From NCBI GenBank assembly GCA_031376285.1, contig JANMDN010000002.1, positions 62,001-126,000 of the forward strand: 64,000 bases of DNA, read 5' to 3'. Each line of letters begins with the position of its first letter. Position 1 is the stretch's first letter. The notes under the pieces were generated by a model. The model was not told the DNA's origin. It saw nothing but the letters and a program-made list of their open reading frames with translations, and ran no database searches. Positions 44,038 through 51,857 of this stretch are shown here, piece after piece. Made by a program: the position numbers and the translations under genes. The stretch comes from JANMDN01 sp031376285 (lineage in GTDB: Bacteria; Actinomycetota; Thermoleophilia; Miltoncostaeales; Miltoncostaeaceae).

Positions 44038-44975
44038 AGGCCGACTGGCCATGGGCCAGCCCTGACGCGACCCGCGCGGGCATCCAGGATCGGATCCGCA
44101 GCCGCTATCCGATGGCCGAACGCCAACTCCGTCTGTACGAGGTGGCATTTCGGCGGCTGTTGGCGCGCCTCGAGGCGCAGGCGCCCGGACGATGGGTGCT
44201 CAAAGGCGGAGTGGCCTTACTTCTGCGCCTCGATCCGAACCGAACCTCCAAGGACCTGGACCTCTCCTTTGTGGACCCTCTGGGTACGGCCAAGAAGGCC
44301 CTCGACGCCTTGGCGGAAGCCGCCGCGCTTGATCTTGAGGACTTCTTCAGTTTTGAGATCGCGTCTCGGGCCGACGTCGAGACCGTCGGTGGGGAGAGCA
44401 CGCTTCCCGTGCAAGTGGATGCGAGGATCGGCGGGCGCACCTGGGTGCTCTTTGAGATCGACCTGGGATGGACCGCTGTCGCTTTCTCGACGGAGCCGCT
44501 GGCGGTGCGTGACAACCTGACGGGTCTCACCGCCGTTGACGCACTGCCGGAGCTGCAGACCATCCCGATGGCACTCCAGGTTGCCCAGAAGACCTGCGCG
44601 ATGTTCGAACTTCACGGCAATCCGCCCAAGCATTCCTCGCGGGCACGGGACCTGGTCGACATCGCGATGATCGCCGCCCAGGTCGACGGCATCAGCGCCG
44701 ACGAACTCATCGGATACCTTGCCAGCGAGGCGACCCGCCGGCTTGCCATAGGCAGTCTGCATGCGCCGTTGCCCAAAGCGTTCGCGCTGACCGACAACCA
44801 AGTGGTCGACTGGCGGCGACGTTGGCGCAAAGCCACCCGTGAGGCGGCGATGAGTTTTGACGAGGCATTCGCGACTGCCGTGCGGTTCTTGGCCGCCATC
44901 CTCGCTGGCAGTGCGAACGGACACTGGTCGGCTGAAACGCAAACCTGGGATGAACAGACCCACGGGGAGATCTGA
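44034..44975 (+). CDS. AbiEii-family nucleotidyltransferase toxin
   Basis: A 313-residue protein with the AbiEii active-site pattern intact: WVLKGGVALLLRLDPNRTSK then DLDLSF (GG, R and the DxD metal pair), VDARIGGRTWVLFEIDLGW, and QVAQKTCAMFELHG followed by SRARDLVDIAMIA. Such toxins transfer nucleotides to RNA or other targets and halt growth on phage attack. GTG 44034 overlaps the AbiEi stop (GTGA). Together with AbiEi it is the only complete, undamaged defence module of the island. Confidence 0.9.
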   Translation: MKADWPWASPDATRAGIQDRIRSRYPMAERQLRLYEVAFRRLLARLEAQAPGRWVLKGGVALLLRLDPNRTSKDLDLSFVDPLGTAKKALDALAEAAALDLEDFFSFEIASRADVETVGGESTLPVQVDARIGGRTWVLFEIDLGWTAVAFSTEPLAVRDNLTGLTAVDALPELQTIPMALQVAQKTCAMFELHGNPPKHSSRARDLVDIAMIAAQVDGISADELIGYLASEATRRLAIGSLHAPLPKAFALTDNQVVDWRRRWRKATREAAMSFDEAFATAVRFLAAILAGSANGHWSAETQTWDEQTHGEI

Positions 44976-45387
44976 CTACGGTTGGCTCCACCCAGGGACC
45001 TATCCCTCCAGGTCTACAAGGATTTCCCACTCTCCGAGGGAGCACCTCTCCCGCGGCGGCGGGTCTTCTGGATGGGACTTCGCTTCGGCAGGACACGAGG
45101 TTCTCGGGGATCCCAGCTGCTCTGGCAGAGCTTGCGGCGGAGCCCTCTTGCGATCGGAAGGACGCCCGAGCGCGGTCCGGGCGTACTGGCCGTATGCCCG
45201 TCACTCACCTGCGGCGGTGGCGCGTGGCTCTAGCTGCGGGCGGAGTTCTGCTCGGTGGTCGGGTCCTCGTCGTGGGCTGAGGACTCATGGTCGAAGTCGG
45301 CGCAGCTCCTACGTCTTGGGACGACGTCTGAGAGACCAGCGCGGGTACCGCGTTCTCCGACGGCAGCTGGCGGTCAACCAGTAGGAG
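44976..45387. other. 412-bp gap without a supported gene
   Basis: The stretch between AbiEii and the secreted protein gene has no recognised gene. A 28-codon hydrophobic frame (45195-45281) lacks a ribosome-binding site. Confidence 0.4.
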
Positions 45388-45918
45388 CTAGGGCGATTCG
45401 CAGTTGAGTGCCGGTGCTCCCGGCGTGGGGTCCGGCCCGACGGCGATCCGCTCCTTGCGTACGAAGTAGGCGCGCACCTCGACGAGGACGCAATGCGGCC
45501 TCGTGCTCAGCAGGGTCATGATTCCGAGTCGGTCGCCGAGCATGGCGGGACACGGGGCGATGACGAATGCACGGGCCGTCACCGTTCGGCCGCGGGAGAC
45601 CGTGCGAATGGCAATCTTGGCGCCGGGCTCGGGTGTCAGCGTCAGGCGGCGACGGATACCGGCTGCGGCAATGAGCAGGCCGGCCTGTCCCGTGAGCACG
45701 AAGGGTGGCGTGCGACCGTCGGCGTGGAGGGTATCGGGATCGATCTCGACGGCGTGGGGTCGGTTGGTGAAGTCGCCGAACCGCGGGAAGTCGCGGCAGT
45801 CGAGCACCGGTCGCGCAAGGCCCGCCGGGCGCGCGGGGAGGGGGCCGGTGAGTCCGCCCGCAACCAGCGCGGCGAAGCCGAGCGGGAGGATCAGCCGTTG
45901 ACGGGCAGCATTAGGCAA
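45388..45918 (-). CDS. Hypothetical secreted protein
   Basis: About 176 residues. TTG 45918 gives a signal-like N-terminus (ARQRLILPLGFAALVAGGLT) followed by a mature region with a Cys pair: VLDCRDFPRFGDFTNRPHAV, FVLTGQAGLLIAAAGIRRRL and AFVIAPCPAMLG. AAGG lies 7 bp upstream of the TTG. No family is recognised. The frame is open much further upstream but runs into the tRNA-Glu region, so those starts were rejected. It lies at the tRNA end of the island. Confidence 0.5.
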   Translation of the reverse strand: MPNAARQRLILPLGFAALVAGGLTGPLPARPAGLARPVLDCRDFPRFGDFTNRPHAVEIDPDTLHADGRTPPFVLTGQAGLLIAAAGIRRRLTLTPEPGAKIAIRTVSRGRTVTARAFVIAPCPAMLGDRLGIMTLLSTRPHCVLVEVRAYFVRKERIAVGPDPTPGAPALNCESP

Positions 45919-46159
45919 GGGGCGACCTTGTCGAGGGTCCGCTCGTAGGCAACCACGCACTGGGTCGCCGGTGAAGGCTGCGTGGCCGGGCCTGCGGAGG
46001 AGGGCGCCGCGTTCGGGGACGGGACACAAGCGGTCGGATCGGAGGCGCTCCAGGGCGGTAACACGTGTCCCGAATTCGGGACATTCTCGGGGCATTTCGG
46101 TCCTCTGGAGGCCCCATTTGGTCACTTCTGACCACACGGAACACATCCGCCACACAACA

Positions 46160-46188
46160 AAGAAACCCCCGCTAAGTGGGGGTTTCTT
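46160..46188 (-). terminator. Intrinsic terminator of tRNA-Glu
   Basis: An 11-bp perfect stem, AAGAAACCCCC / GGGGGTTTCTT, with a T-rich tail on the minus strand, starts 4 bp after the tRNA. A 60-bp block around it is nearly repeated at 31210-31269. Confidence 0.8.
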
Positions 46189-46192
46189 GGAG

Positions 46193-46265
46193 TAGCGCAT
46201 ACGGGATTTGAACCCGTGTTACCGCCGTGAGAGGGCGGCGTCCTAGGCCCCTAGACGAATGCGCC
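46193..46265 (-). tRNA. tRNA-Glu (anticodon CUC)
   Basis: A complete 73-nt cloverleaf. The acceptor GGCGCAT pairs with ATGCGCT (G-U at the end), discriminator A, anticodon stem CCGCC/GGCGG with loop CTCTCAC, T-arm ACGGG-TTCAAAT-CCCGT. No CCA is encoded. Its 3' 43 nt recur twice as att sites, so it is the integration target of the island. Confidence 0.95.
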
Positions 46266-46296
46266 CTACGGGGATGCTGCATCCGGCGACGCCGGA

Positions 46297-46367
46297 TTGG
46301 GGGAGGAGGATTCGAACCCCCGCTACCGGGGCCAGAACCCGGCGTCCTACCACTAGACGATCCCCCA
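46297..46367 (-). tRNA. tRNA-Gln (anticodon CUG)
   Basis: A 71-nt cloverleaf: acceptor TGGGGGA/TCCCCCA, anticodon stem CCGGG/CCCGG with loop TTCTGGC, T-loop TTCGAAT, discriminator A. It lies 31 bp upstream of tRNA-Glu in the same orientation, probably in one transcript. No CCA is encoded. Confidence 0.94.
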
Positions 46368-46401
46368 AGGGTCTCGCCGCCGGTAAGGATAACAAACGCC
46401 G

Positions 46402-48222
46402 CTACCCGGCTCCCGTCGACTGTTCCCAATCTGAATACAGGTCCGCGTACCGGCCGCCGCGCGCCAAGAGCTCCGTGTGCGAACCCTCCTCCGCGATCCG
46501 CCCGTCTGCCAGCACCACGATCCTGTCGGCATCCCTGATCGTCGACAGACGATGCGCGATCACGATCGCGGTCCTCCCTGAGCGGACCGTCGCAAGGGCC
46601 GCCTCGATCCGGCGCTCCGAGCGCAGGTCGACCGACGACGTCGCCTCGTCGAGGATCAGGAGCCTCGGGTCGGCCACCAGCGCTCGGGCGAAACACACCA
46701 GCTGGCGCTGCCCGGCCGACAGGCGCGAACCGCGCTCCTCGATCTGGGTGTCGAAGCCCTCGGGGAGCGCCTCGATGAACTCTGTCGCCCCGACCGCGTC
46801 GCATGCCGCCCGGATCTCCCCGTCCGAGGCGCCCGGTTTCGCAAAGCGCAGGTTCTCGGCGAGGGTGCCGCTGAAGAGGTAGCCCTCCTGAGGCACGATG
46901 CCGAGCTGCGCGCGAAGGGACGCCTGCGTGATGTCGCGCAAATCGTGGCCGTCGAGTTGAACACTCCCCTCGTCAGGGTCGTAGAACCGGGCGATCAGCT
47001 TCGCAAGCGTGCTCTTGCCAGCCCCGGTCTCGCCGACGAGCGCAATCGTCTGTCCAGCCTCGATACGGAGGCTCACGTCGCAAATCACGGGTGGCCCGCC
47101 GTAGCCGAAGGTGACGTGGTCGAGGGTGATATCGCCTCGGGCCTCGACGATCTGGATCGCTCCCGGGCGATCGGCGAGCTGTGGCCCCGTCTCGAGCACA
47201 CCGAGGATCTTCTCGAGCGCCGCCATCGCCGACTGGAACGTGTTGTAGAGCTGCGAGAGCGCCTGGATCGGATCGAAGAAGCTCGCCAGGTAGGCGAGGA
47301 ACGCAACGAGCACACCGGTCGAGAGGTCCCCGTCGAGCACACGCCTCGCGCCGAACCACAGGATGAGCGCCGTGCCGGCCGCCGCGAGGAACTCGATGCC
47401 GGGGAAGTAGACGCCACCGATGTGGACGGTCCGCATGTTGGCCCGGCGGTACTCGTCGTTGACCGCGCGGAACTCGCTCACCGCGCGCTCCTCACGGCCG
47501 AAGGCCTGGACCACGCGAACCCCGGAAAGCGATTCTTGGAGGTGCGCCATGACGTCGGCAACACGCTCGCGCGTGTGTCGGTACGCGACGGTGGAGAGCG
47601 CCCGGAAAACGACCGTCCCGGCGACCAGAATCGGGAGCACGGCGAACGCGATCAGCGCGAGCTGCCAGTCGTAGACGAGCAGGATCGCGATCATCCCGAT
47701 GAGCGAGAGCGCGTTGATGACAAGCGAGGTAAAGCCCTCGGTCACGAGTTGGTCGAGGGCCTCGATGTCGCTTGTCAGCCGGCTCACCGTTCGCCCCGTT
47801 GCCTGGCGCTCGTGGTAGCCGAGTTCCAGGCGCATCAGATGGTCGAAGAGGCGCGTTCGGAGGTCGAGCAAGACGCGCTCACCGACCCAGCTCGACAGGT
47901 AGGTCTGGCCGTACCCGGCACCCCAGCCGATCACCCCGGCGACAACGAAGAGCGCCACGGCAAGGACGAGCACGCCCTTATCCCGGGCGCGGATGCCGTC
48001 GTCGATCGCGAACTGGGCAAGCGCCGGCCCGGCAAGGCCGGTGGCGGTCACCACGAGCGTCAGGAGGATCGTGGCGATCGCCCGCCCCCAGTACGGACGA
48101 AAGAACGGGAGGAGCTTTCGGAGCTTGTGCGTCGGCCGCGGCCCCTCGATCGGCTCGTCGTCGGTCCGTGCCGCAAGCATCGAGCCCGATCCACCGCCGG
48201 GGGGCCTCGCCATGGTGCTCAT
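46402..48222 (-). CDS. ABC exporter half-transporter (second subunit of a heterodimer)
   Basis: A 606-residue fused permease-ATPase. Six hydrophobic segments lie in residues 50-330. The nucleotide-binding domain has GETGAGKSTLAKL (Walker A), RLSAGQRQLVCFARAL (signature LSAGQ), LLILDEATSSVDL (Walker B with Glu) and IAHRLSTI. It starts by ATGA overlap with the stop of the upstream ABC gene, so the two are coupled and probably form one heterodimeric lipid- or drug-type exporter. Confidence 0.93.
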   Translation of the reverse strand: MSTMARPPGGGSGSMLAARTDDEPIEGPRPTHKLRKLLPFFRPYWGRAIATILLTLVVTATGLAGPALAQFAIDDGIRARDKGVLVLAVALFVVAGVIGWGAGYGQTYLSSWVGERVLLDLRTRLFDHLMRLELGYHERQATGRTVSRLTSDIEALDQLVTEGFTSLVINALSLIGMIAILLVYDWQLALIAFAVLPILVAGTVVFRALSTVAYRHTRERVADVMAHLQESLSGVRVVQAFGREERAVSEFRAVNDEYRRANMRTVHIGGVYFPGIEFLAAAGTALILWFGARRVLDGDLSTGVLVAFLAYLASFFDPIQALSQLYNTFQSAMAALEKILGVLETGPQLADRPGAIQIVEARGDITLDHVTFGYGGPPVICDVSLRIEAGQTIALVGETGAGKSTLAKLIARFYDPDEGSVQLDGHDLRDITQASLRAQLGIVPQEGYLFSGTLAENLRFAKPGASDGEIRAACDAVGATEFIEALPEGFDTQIEERGSRLSAGQRQLVCFARALVADPRLLILDEATSSVDLRSERRIEAALATVRSGRTAIVIAHRLSTIRDADRIVVLADGRIAEEGSHTELLARGGRYADLYSDWEQSTGAG

Positions 48223-49958
48223 GCGTGCAGGAGGTCGGGTCGGGCGAGGCCTTGGTCGTGGATCTCGCGGTAGAGCTCGCTCGACTGGTAGAGGTCCTCG
48301 TGGCGGCCACGTGCGGCGACCTTGCCACCGTCGAGGATGACGATCTCGTCGGCGAGGGCGATCGTCGACAGGCGGTGGGCGATGATGAGCGTCGTGCGGC
48401 CCGTCATCGCAGCGCTGAGCGCCCGGTTGATCTCCCGCTCGGTCGATGCGTCGACTGACGCCGTCGCCTCGTCAAGCACCAGCACGCGCGGCCGGGCGAG
48501 GAGGGCCCTCGCGATCGCCACCCGCTGGCGCTGCCCGCCGGAGAGGGTGTAGCCGCGCTCGCCCACGACGGTGTCAAGGCCATCGGGCAGCGCACCGATG
48601 AAGCGCTCGGCTTGGGCGAGCCGCGCCGCGTCGCGAACCTCATCCTCGGTTGCCTCTGGGCGTCCGAACGCGATGTTCTCCCGAAGGGTGGTCGAAAAGA
48701 TGAACGGCTCCTGGCCGACGATGCCGACCGCCCGGCGCAGGTCCCGCAGCCGCAACGTCCGGACGTCGGCGCCGTCGAGCTCGATGCTTCCCGCCTGGGG
48801 GTCGTAGAAACGGGCGATCAGGTTGACGAGCGTGCTCTTACCCGACCCTGTCGGCCCGATCAGTGCGACCGAGCGACCCGGTGCGATGTCGAGGTCGAGC
48901 CCGTCGAGCACGGGTCGATCGGGGTCGTAGCCGAACCGAACGCCGCGGAGGTGGAGGCCACCACCTCCCGGACCGAGCGCGACCGCCCCCGGAGGCTCCG
49001 TGACCTCAGCCTGGGCGTCGAGCACCTCGAAGATCCGCGTGCCGCTCGCGATCGCGCGCTGCGACTGGCCGATGAGCATCCCGATCGAGCGAAAGGGCCA
49101 GATCAGCATCGCGAGGTAGAAGTAGAACTGGACGAACTGCCCCAGCGTGAGCGCGCCATCGATCACGCGGATGCCGCCATATGTGAGCACCCCCGCCATG
49201 CCGAGCGCTGGGAGGAACCCCATCAACGGCTGATAGAACGATTGGAGGCGGTTGGCATCCATGCTTCGGTCAAAGGCGGCCCGCGCGCGCCCGGCGAAAC
49301 GTCCGGTCTGGTCGGTCTCCTGGCCGAACGCCTTGATGACGCGGATCCCGACGATGCTCTCTTCGGCGGTCTGCGTGACGTCCCCGACCTTCTGCTGGGC
49401 GTCGATCAAGACCGGGCTCGTGCGCCTGGTCGATCTGACCGTGATCATCGCAAGGAGCGGTCCGACGGCGAGTGCGACGAACGTCAGGCGAACATCGATC
49501 ACGAAGAGCAGGACCGACACGAGTACGAGCGTGAAGGCATGCTGGAAAATGAAGATCAAGCCGTACCCGAGGAAGAAGCGCACGGTCTGGAGGTCGCTCG
49601 TCGTTCTCGACATGAGCTGGCCGACGCTCATCCGGTCGAAGTAGCCCGAGGACATCCCCGAGAGGTGAGCAAAGACTCCTTGGCGCAGGTCGGTCTCGAC
49701 GCCCAGACTCACGCTGCCCGAGACGATGCGGCGAACGGCCGCCAGCGCGAACCGGGCAAACCCGAGGGCGAGCGCCGCAAGACAGATCGGGAGCAGTAGG
49801 CCGCGATCGCCCCCGTCAATCACGTCGTCGAGCACGCGACGGGTGAGGTATGGCAAGGTGACCGAGCACGCCATCAGCCCGGCGGCGGCAAGCGACATGA
49901 CGACAACGCGCCAGCGGTACGGGGCGAGCAGTCGAAGAAGGCGGAGGAGTACGCGCAC
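48219..49958 (-). CDS. ABC exporter half-transporter (first subunit of a heterodimer)
   Basis: About 579 residues: an N-terminal six-helix domain, then GPTGSGKSTLVNL (Walker A), YTLSGGQRQRVAIARALL (signature) and VLVLDEATASVDA (Walker B with Glu). Both NBDs look catalytically complete. GTG 49958 gives VRVLLRLLRLLAPYRW, the expected start of this family; an upstream in-frame start at 50024 would overlap the divergent FtcD-like gene. It leads the two-gene operon. Confidence 0.92.
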   Translation of the reverse strand: MRVLLRLLRLLAPYRWRVVVMSLAAAGLMACSVTLPYLTRRVLDDVIDGGDRGLLLPICLAALALGFARFALAAVRRIVSGSVSLGVETDLRQGVFAHLSGMSSGYFDRMSVGQLMSRTTSDLQTVRFFLGYGLIFIFQHAFTLVLVSVLLFVIDVRLTFVALAVGPLLAMITVRSTRRTSPVLIDAQQKVGDVTQTAEESIVGIRVIKAFGQETDQTGRFAGRARAAFDRSMDANRLQSFYQPLMGFLPALGMAGVLTYGGIRVIDGALTLGQFVQFYFYLAMLIWPFRSIGMLIGQSQRAIASGTRIFEVLDAQAEVTEPPGAVALGPGGGGLHLRGVRFGYDPDRPVLDGLDLDIAPGRSVALIGPTGSGKSTLVNLIARFYDPQAGSIELDGADVRTLRLRDLRRAVGIVGQEPFIFSTTLRENIAFGRPEATEDEVRDAARLAQAERFIGALPDGLDTVVGERGYTLSGGQRQRVAIARALLARPRVLVLDEATASVDASTEREINRALSAAMTGRTTLIIAHRLSTIALADEIVILDGGKVAARGRHEDLYQSSELYREIHDQGLARPDLLHA

Positions 49959-50038
49959 GAATGACGGACCGTAGGGAAGCCTCCGGCTCGGGACAAGCTG
50001 GTTCCGACATCGACCAGCTGCCATCGGCCACGCCGCCG

Positions 50039-50959
50039 ATGGTGGTCGCGGTGCCGAACGTCAGCGAAGGCCGCCACCGCCCGACGATCGCGGCGCTCGT
50101 CGATGCCTGCAGCGGGCAGGGGGTCCGCGTAGCCGATGTCCACTCCGACACCGATCATCACCGTTCCGTGCTGACCCTGATCGGCGATCCCCTTGCCATG
50201 CAGGACGCGCTCGTGGCGCTTGCGGCGGAGTGCCTCGACCGGATCGATTTGCGCCACCACAAGGGCATCCACCCGCGGATCGGCGCCCTCGATGTCGCCC
50301 CGATCGTGGCCGTCGAGCCCGAGGATCTCCCGCTCGCCCGCGAGCTGGCGCTCGCGGTCAGCGAACGTATCGCCTACGAACTCGACCTCCCGGTGTTTCG
50401 CTACGGGGCCGTTTCGAGTGACATGGAACGGACACGTCCGCACCACTTCCGAACGCTCGGCCTTGAGGGGATCGAGCGCTCAATGCGTGACGGAACGCTC
50501 GTTCCTGACGCTGGACCTGCACGGCTTCACCCAACCGCGGGCGCCGTGCTCGTCGGTGTCCGCCCACCGCTTGTCGCGCTGAACGTCTGGCTCCCCACGG
50601 CGTCGGTCAACGAGGCAAAAGCCATCGCGGCTCGTGTTCGCGAGACGGGAGGAGGGCCGATCGGCCTGCGGGCGCTCGGCCTCTACCTCCACGATGCCGG
50701 GATGGCCCAGGTCTCGATGAACATCGAAGACCACCGGCGCACGCCAATTGCGGCGGCCGTCGAGGCGGTTCGCCGCGAAGCGGAGCGGCTGGAAGTGGAG
50801 GTGGGGGAGGTGGAGCTGGTCGGCCTTGTCGCCGCGGAGTCGCTCCAAGGTCCGAGCCCTGCGGCACTCGGCATCCGGTCGTTTAGCCCCGGAAAGCTCG
50901 TCGACCTGCACCTTGGTCGACGCGTCGGCCACGGGCCGAGTCGGACCTGGCAGGAGTAA
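50039..50959 (+). CDS. Glutamate formimidoyltransferase (FtcD-type, single domain)
   Basis: About 306 residues: VVAVPNVSEGRHRPTIAALV at the start, HSDTDHHRSVLTLIG, HKGIHPRIGALDVAPIV, FRYGAVSS and NVWLPTASVNEAKAIA, covering both FtcD formiminotransferase subdomains. It moves the formimino group from formiminoglutamate to tetrahydrofolate in histidine breakdown. The cyclodeaminase domain is absent. ATG 50039 starts exactly at the conserved N-terminus; ATG 49961 would add 26 residues and place the start 2 bp from the divergent ABC gene start. Confidence 0.88.
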   Translation: MVVAVPNVSEGRHRPTIAALVDACSGQGVRVADVHSDTDHHRSVLTLIGDPLAMQDALVALAAECLDRIDLRHHKGIHPRIGALDVAPIVAVEPEDLPLARELALAVSERIAYELDLPVFRYGAVSSDMERTRPHHFRTLGLEGIERSMRDGTLVPDAGPARLHPTAGAVLVGVRPPLVALNVWLPTASVNEAKAIAARVRETGGGPIGLRALGLYLHDAGMAQVSMNIEDHRRTPIAAAVEAVRREAERLEVEVGEVELVGLVAAESLQGPSPAALGIRSFSPGKLVDLHLGRRVGHGPSRTWQE

Positions 50960-51356
50960 GGGCGACCGCTCGCCTCGCGGGGCCTCGCGCCGGACGAAGT
51001 CCGGAGGCGTGGGGGCGGATCGTGGGGGAGACGGGCCGGGGCCGACGTGGGGTCCGGCGGGGTTGAGTGCCCTGCGACGCCATGGGTGTGTGCGCCCGGG
51101 TGGCGTCCATCCACTGCTCGACGGTCGCTCGGAGGGCCGGCGTGAGCCGAATCATCAGCAGGGGGAATAGGAGCAGGTAGAGGCCCCCTGGGGCCCAGGT
51201 AAAGCGCATCTCTGAGGCGACGAAGGCCACCACGAGCCAGTCGATCGGATTCCCCCCAACTCCCGCCACGCGAGGCCGTTCGGAACCGGTTCCGGCGACC
51301 ACTGCGGGCGAGGGACGGGGCGACTGCTGAGAGGGGAGGCTCTCGCGCATACTCAT
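50883..51356 (-). CDS. Putative small membrane protein
   Basis: From ATG 51356 a frame of about 157 residues has one strong hydrophobic hairpin, IDWLVVAFVASEMRFTWAPG then GLYLLLFPLLMIRLTPAL. The C-terminal 80 residues are Arg/Pro-rich and low in complexity, and overlap the end of the FtcD gene. No clear ribosome-binding site is seen. The membrane segment supports coding; the tail does not. Confidence 0.35.
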   Translation of the reverse strand: MSMRESLPSQQSPRPSPAVVAGTGSERPRVAGVGGNPIDWLVVAFVASEMRFTWAPGGLYLLLFPLLMIRLTPALRATVEQWMDATRAHTPMASQGTQPRRTPRRPRPVSPTIRPHASGLRPARGPARRAVALTPARSDSARGRRVDQGAGRRAFRG

Positions 51357-51521
51357 GCATTCGGCGCGATGACGAGATTCCTTAACCCCGGTACGGCCGT
51401 ATGCGACATTTCGCAATTTTCTCGCGCAGTTCGCGGGAGTCTGGCGAGGTCTCGTCACCGGGCCTGAACGGTCCGCGCTCGCTGGTAGGCTCGCCGTCCG
51501 TTTCGTCAGGAGGAGGCGAGC

Positions 51522-51857
51522 ATCGCGAAGCAAAAGCGACGTCGACCGAACGCCGGCCCACCGCCGGTTGTCAAGCGGCCGGAGGTCATCGCACGTCAGG
51601 AGAGGACAAAGGGCCAGGTGAAGCGCCAAGTGGGCCAGCCCTTGATGCCGTCGTTTCGGAGCATCGTCGCCCGAGCCCTGCTCGCGGCCGGGCTCTTCTA
51701 CTTCATGCTGGCGCTGGTTTTCGAGGCAACCCCAACTGAGGCGGTCGTGCAGACGGTGATCCTCACCGGGCTCATGCTGCCCCTCTACATGCTCCTTGAC
51801 CGCGTCGTCTACCGGCGCAAGATGCGGCGCTGGGAGGCCCAGCGCGACGCGAAGTAG
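51522..51857 (+). CDS. Small two-helix membrane protein, possible AUC start
   Basis: The frame opens after TAG 51486-51488 and has no ATG, GTG or TTG until 51618. A perfect AGGAGG (51511-51516) lies 5 bp before ATC 51522, and translation from ATC reads (I/M)AKQKRRRPNAGPPPVVKRP, a natural-looking start. Two membrane helices follow (ARALLAAGLFYFMLALVFEA and VILTGLMLPLYMLLDRVVY) and a basic tail. GTG 51618 is the conventional alternative and removes 32 residues. The stop overlaps the hisS start by one base. Function unknown. Confidence 0.6.
   Translation: MAKQKRRRPNAGPPPVVKRPEVIARQERTKGQVKRQVGQPLMPSFRSIVARALLAAGLFYFMLALVFEATPTEAVVQTVILTGLMLPLYMLLDRVVYRRKMRRWEAQRDAK

Noticed and set aside
45195..45281. 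A 28-residue hydrophobic peptide
   Set aside because: No ribosome-binding site, no conserved context and a length expected by chance in high-GC DNA.
46945..49799. Long plus-strand frames across the two ABC transporter genes
   Set aside because: They are mirror frames of well-conserved ABC genes; the minus strand has all motifs.
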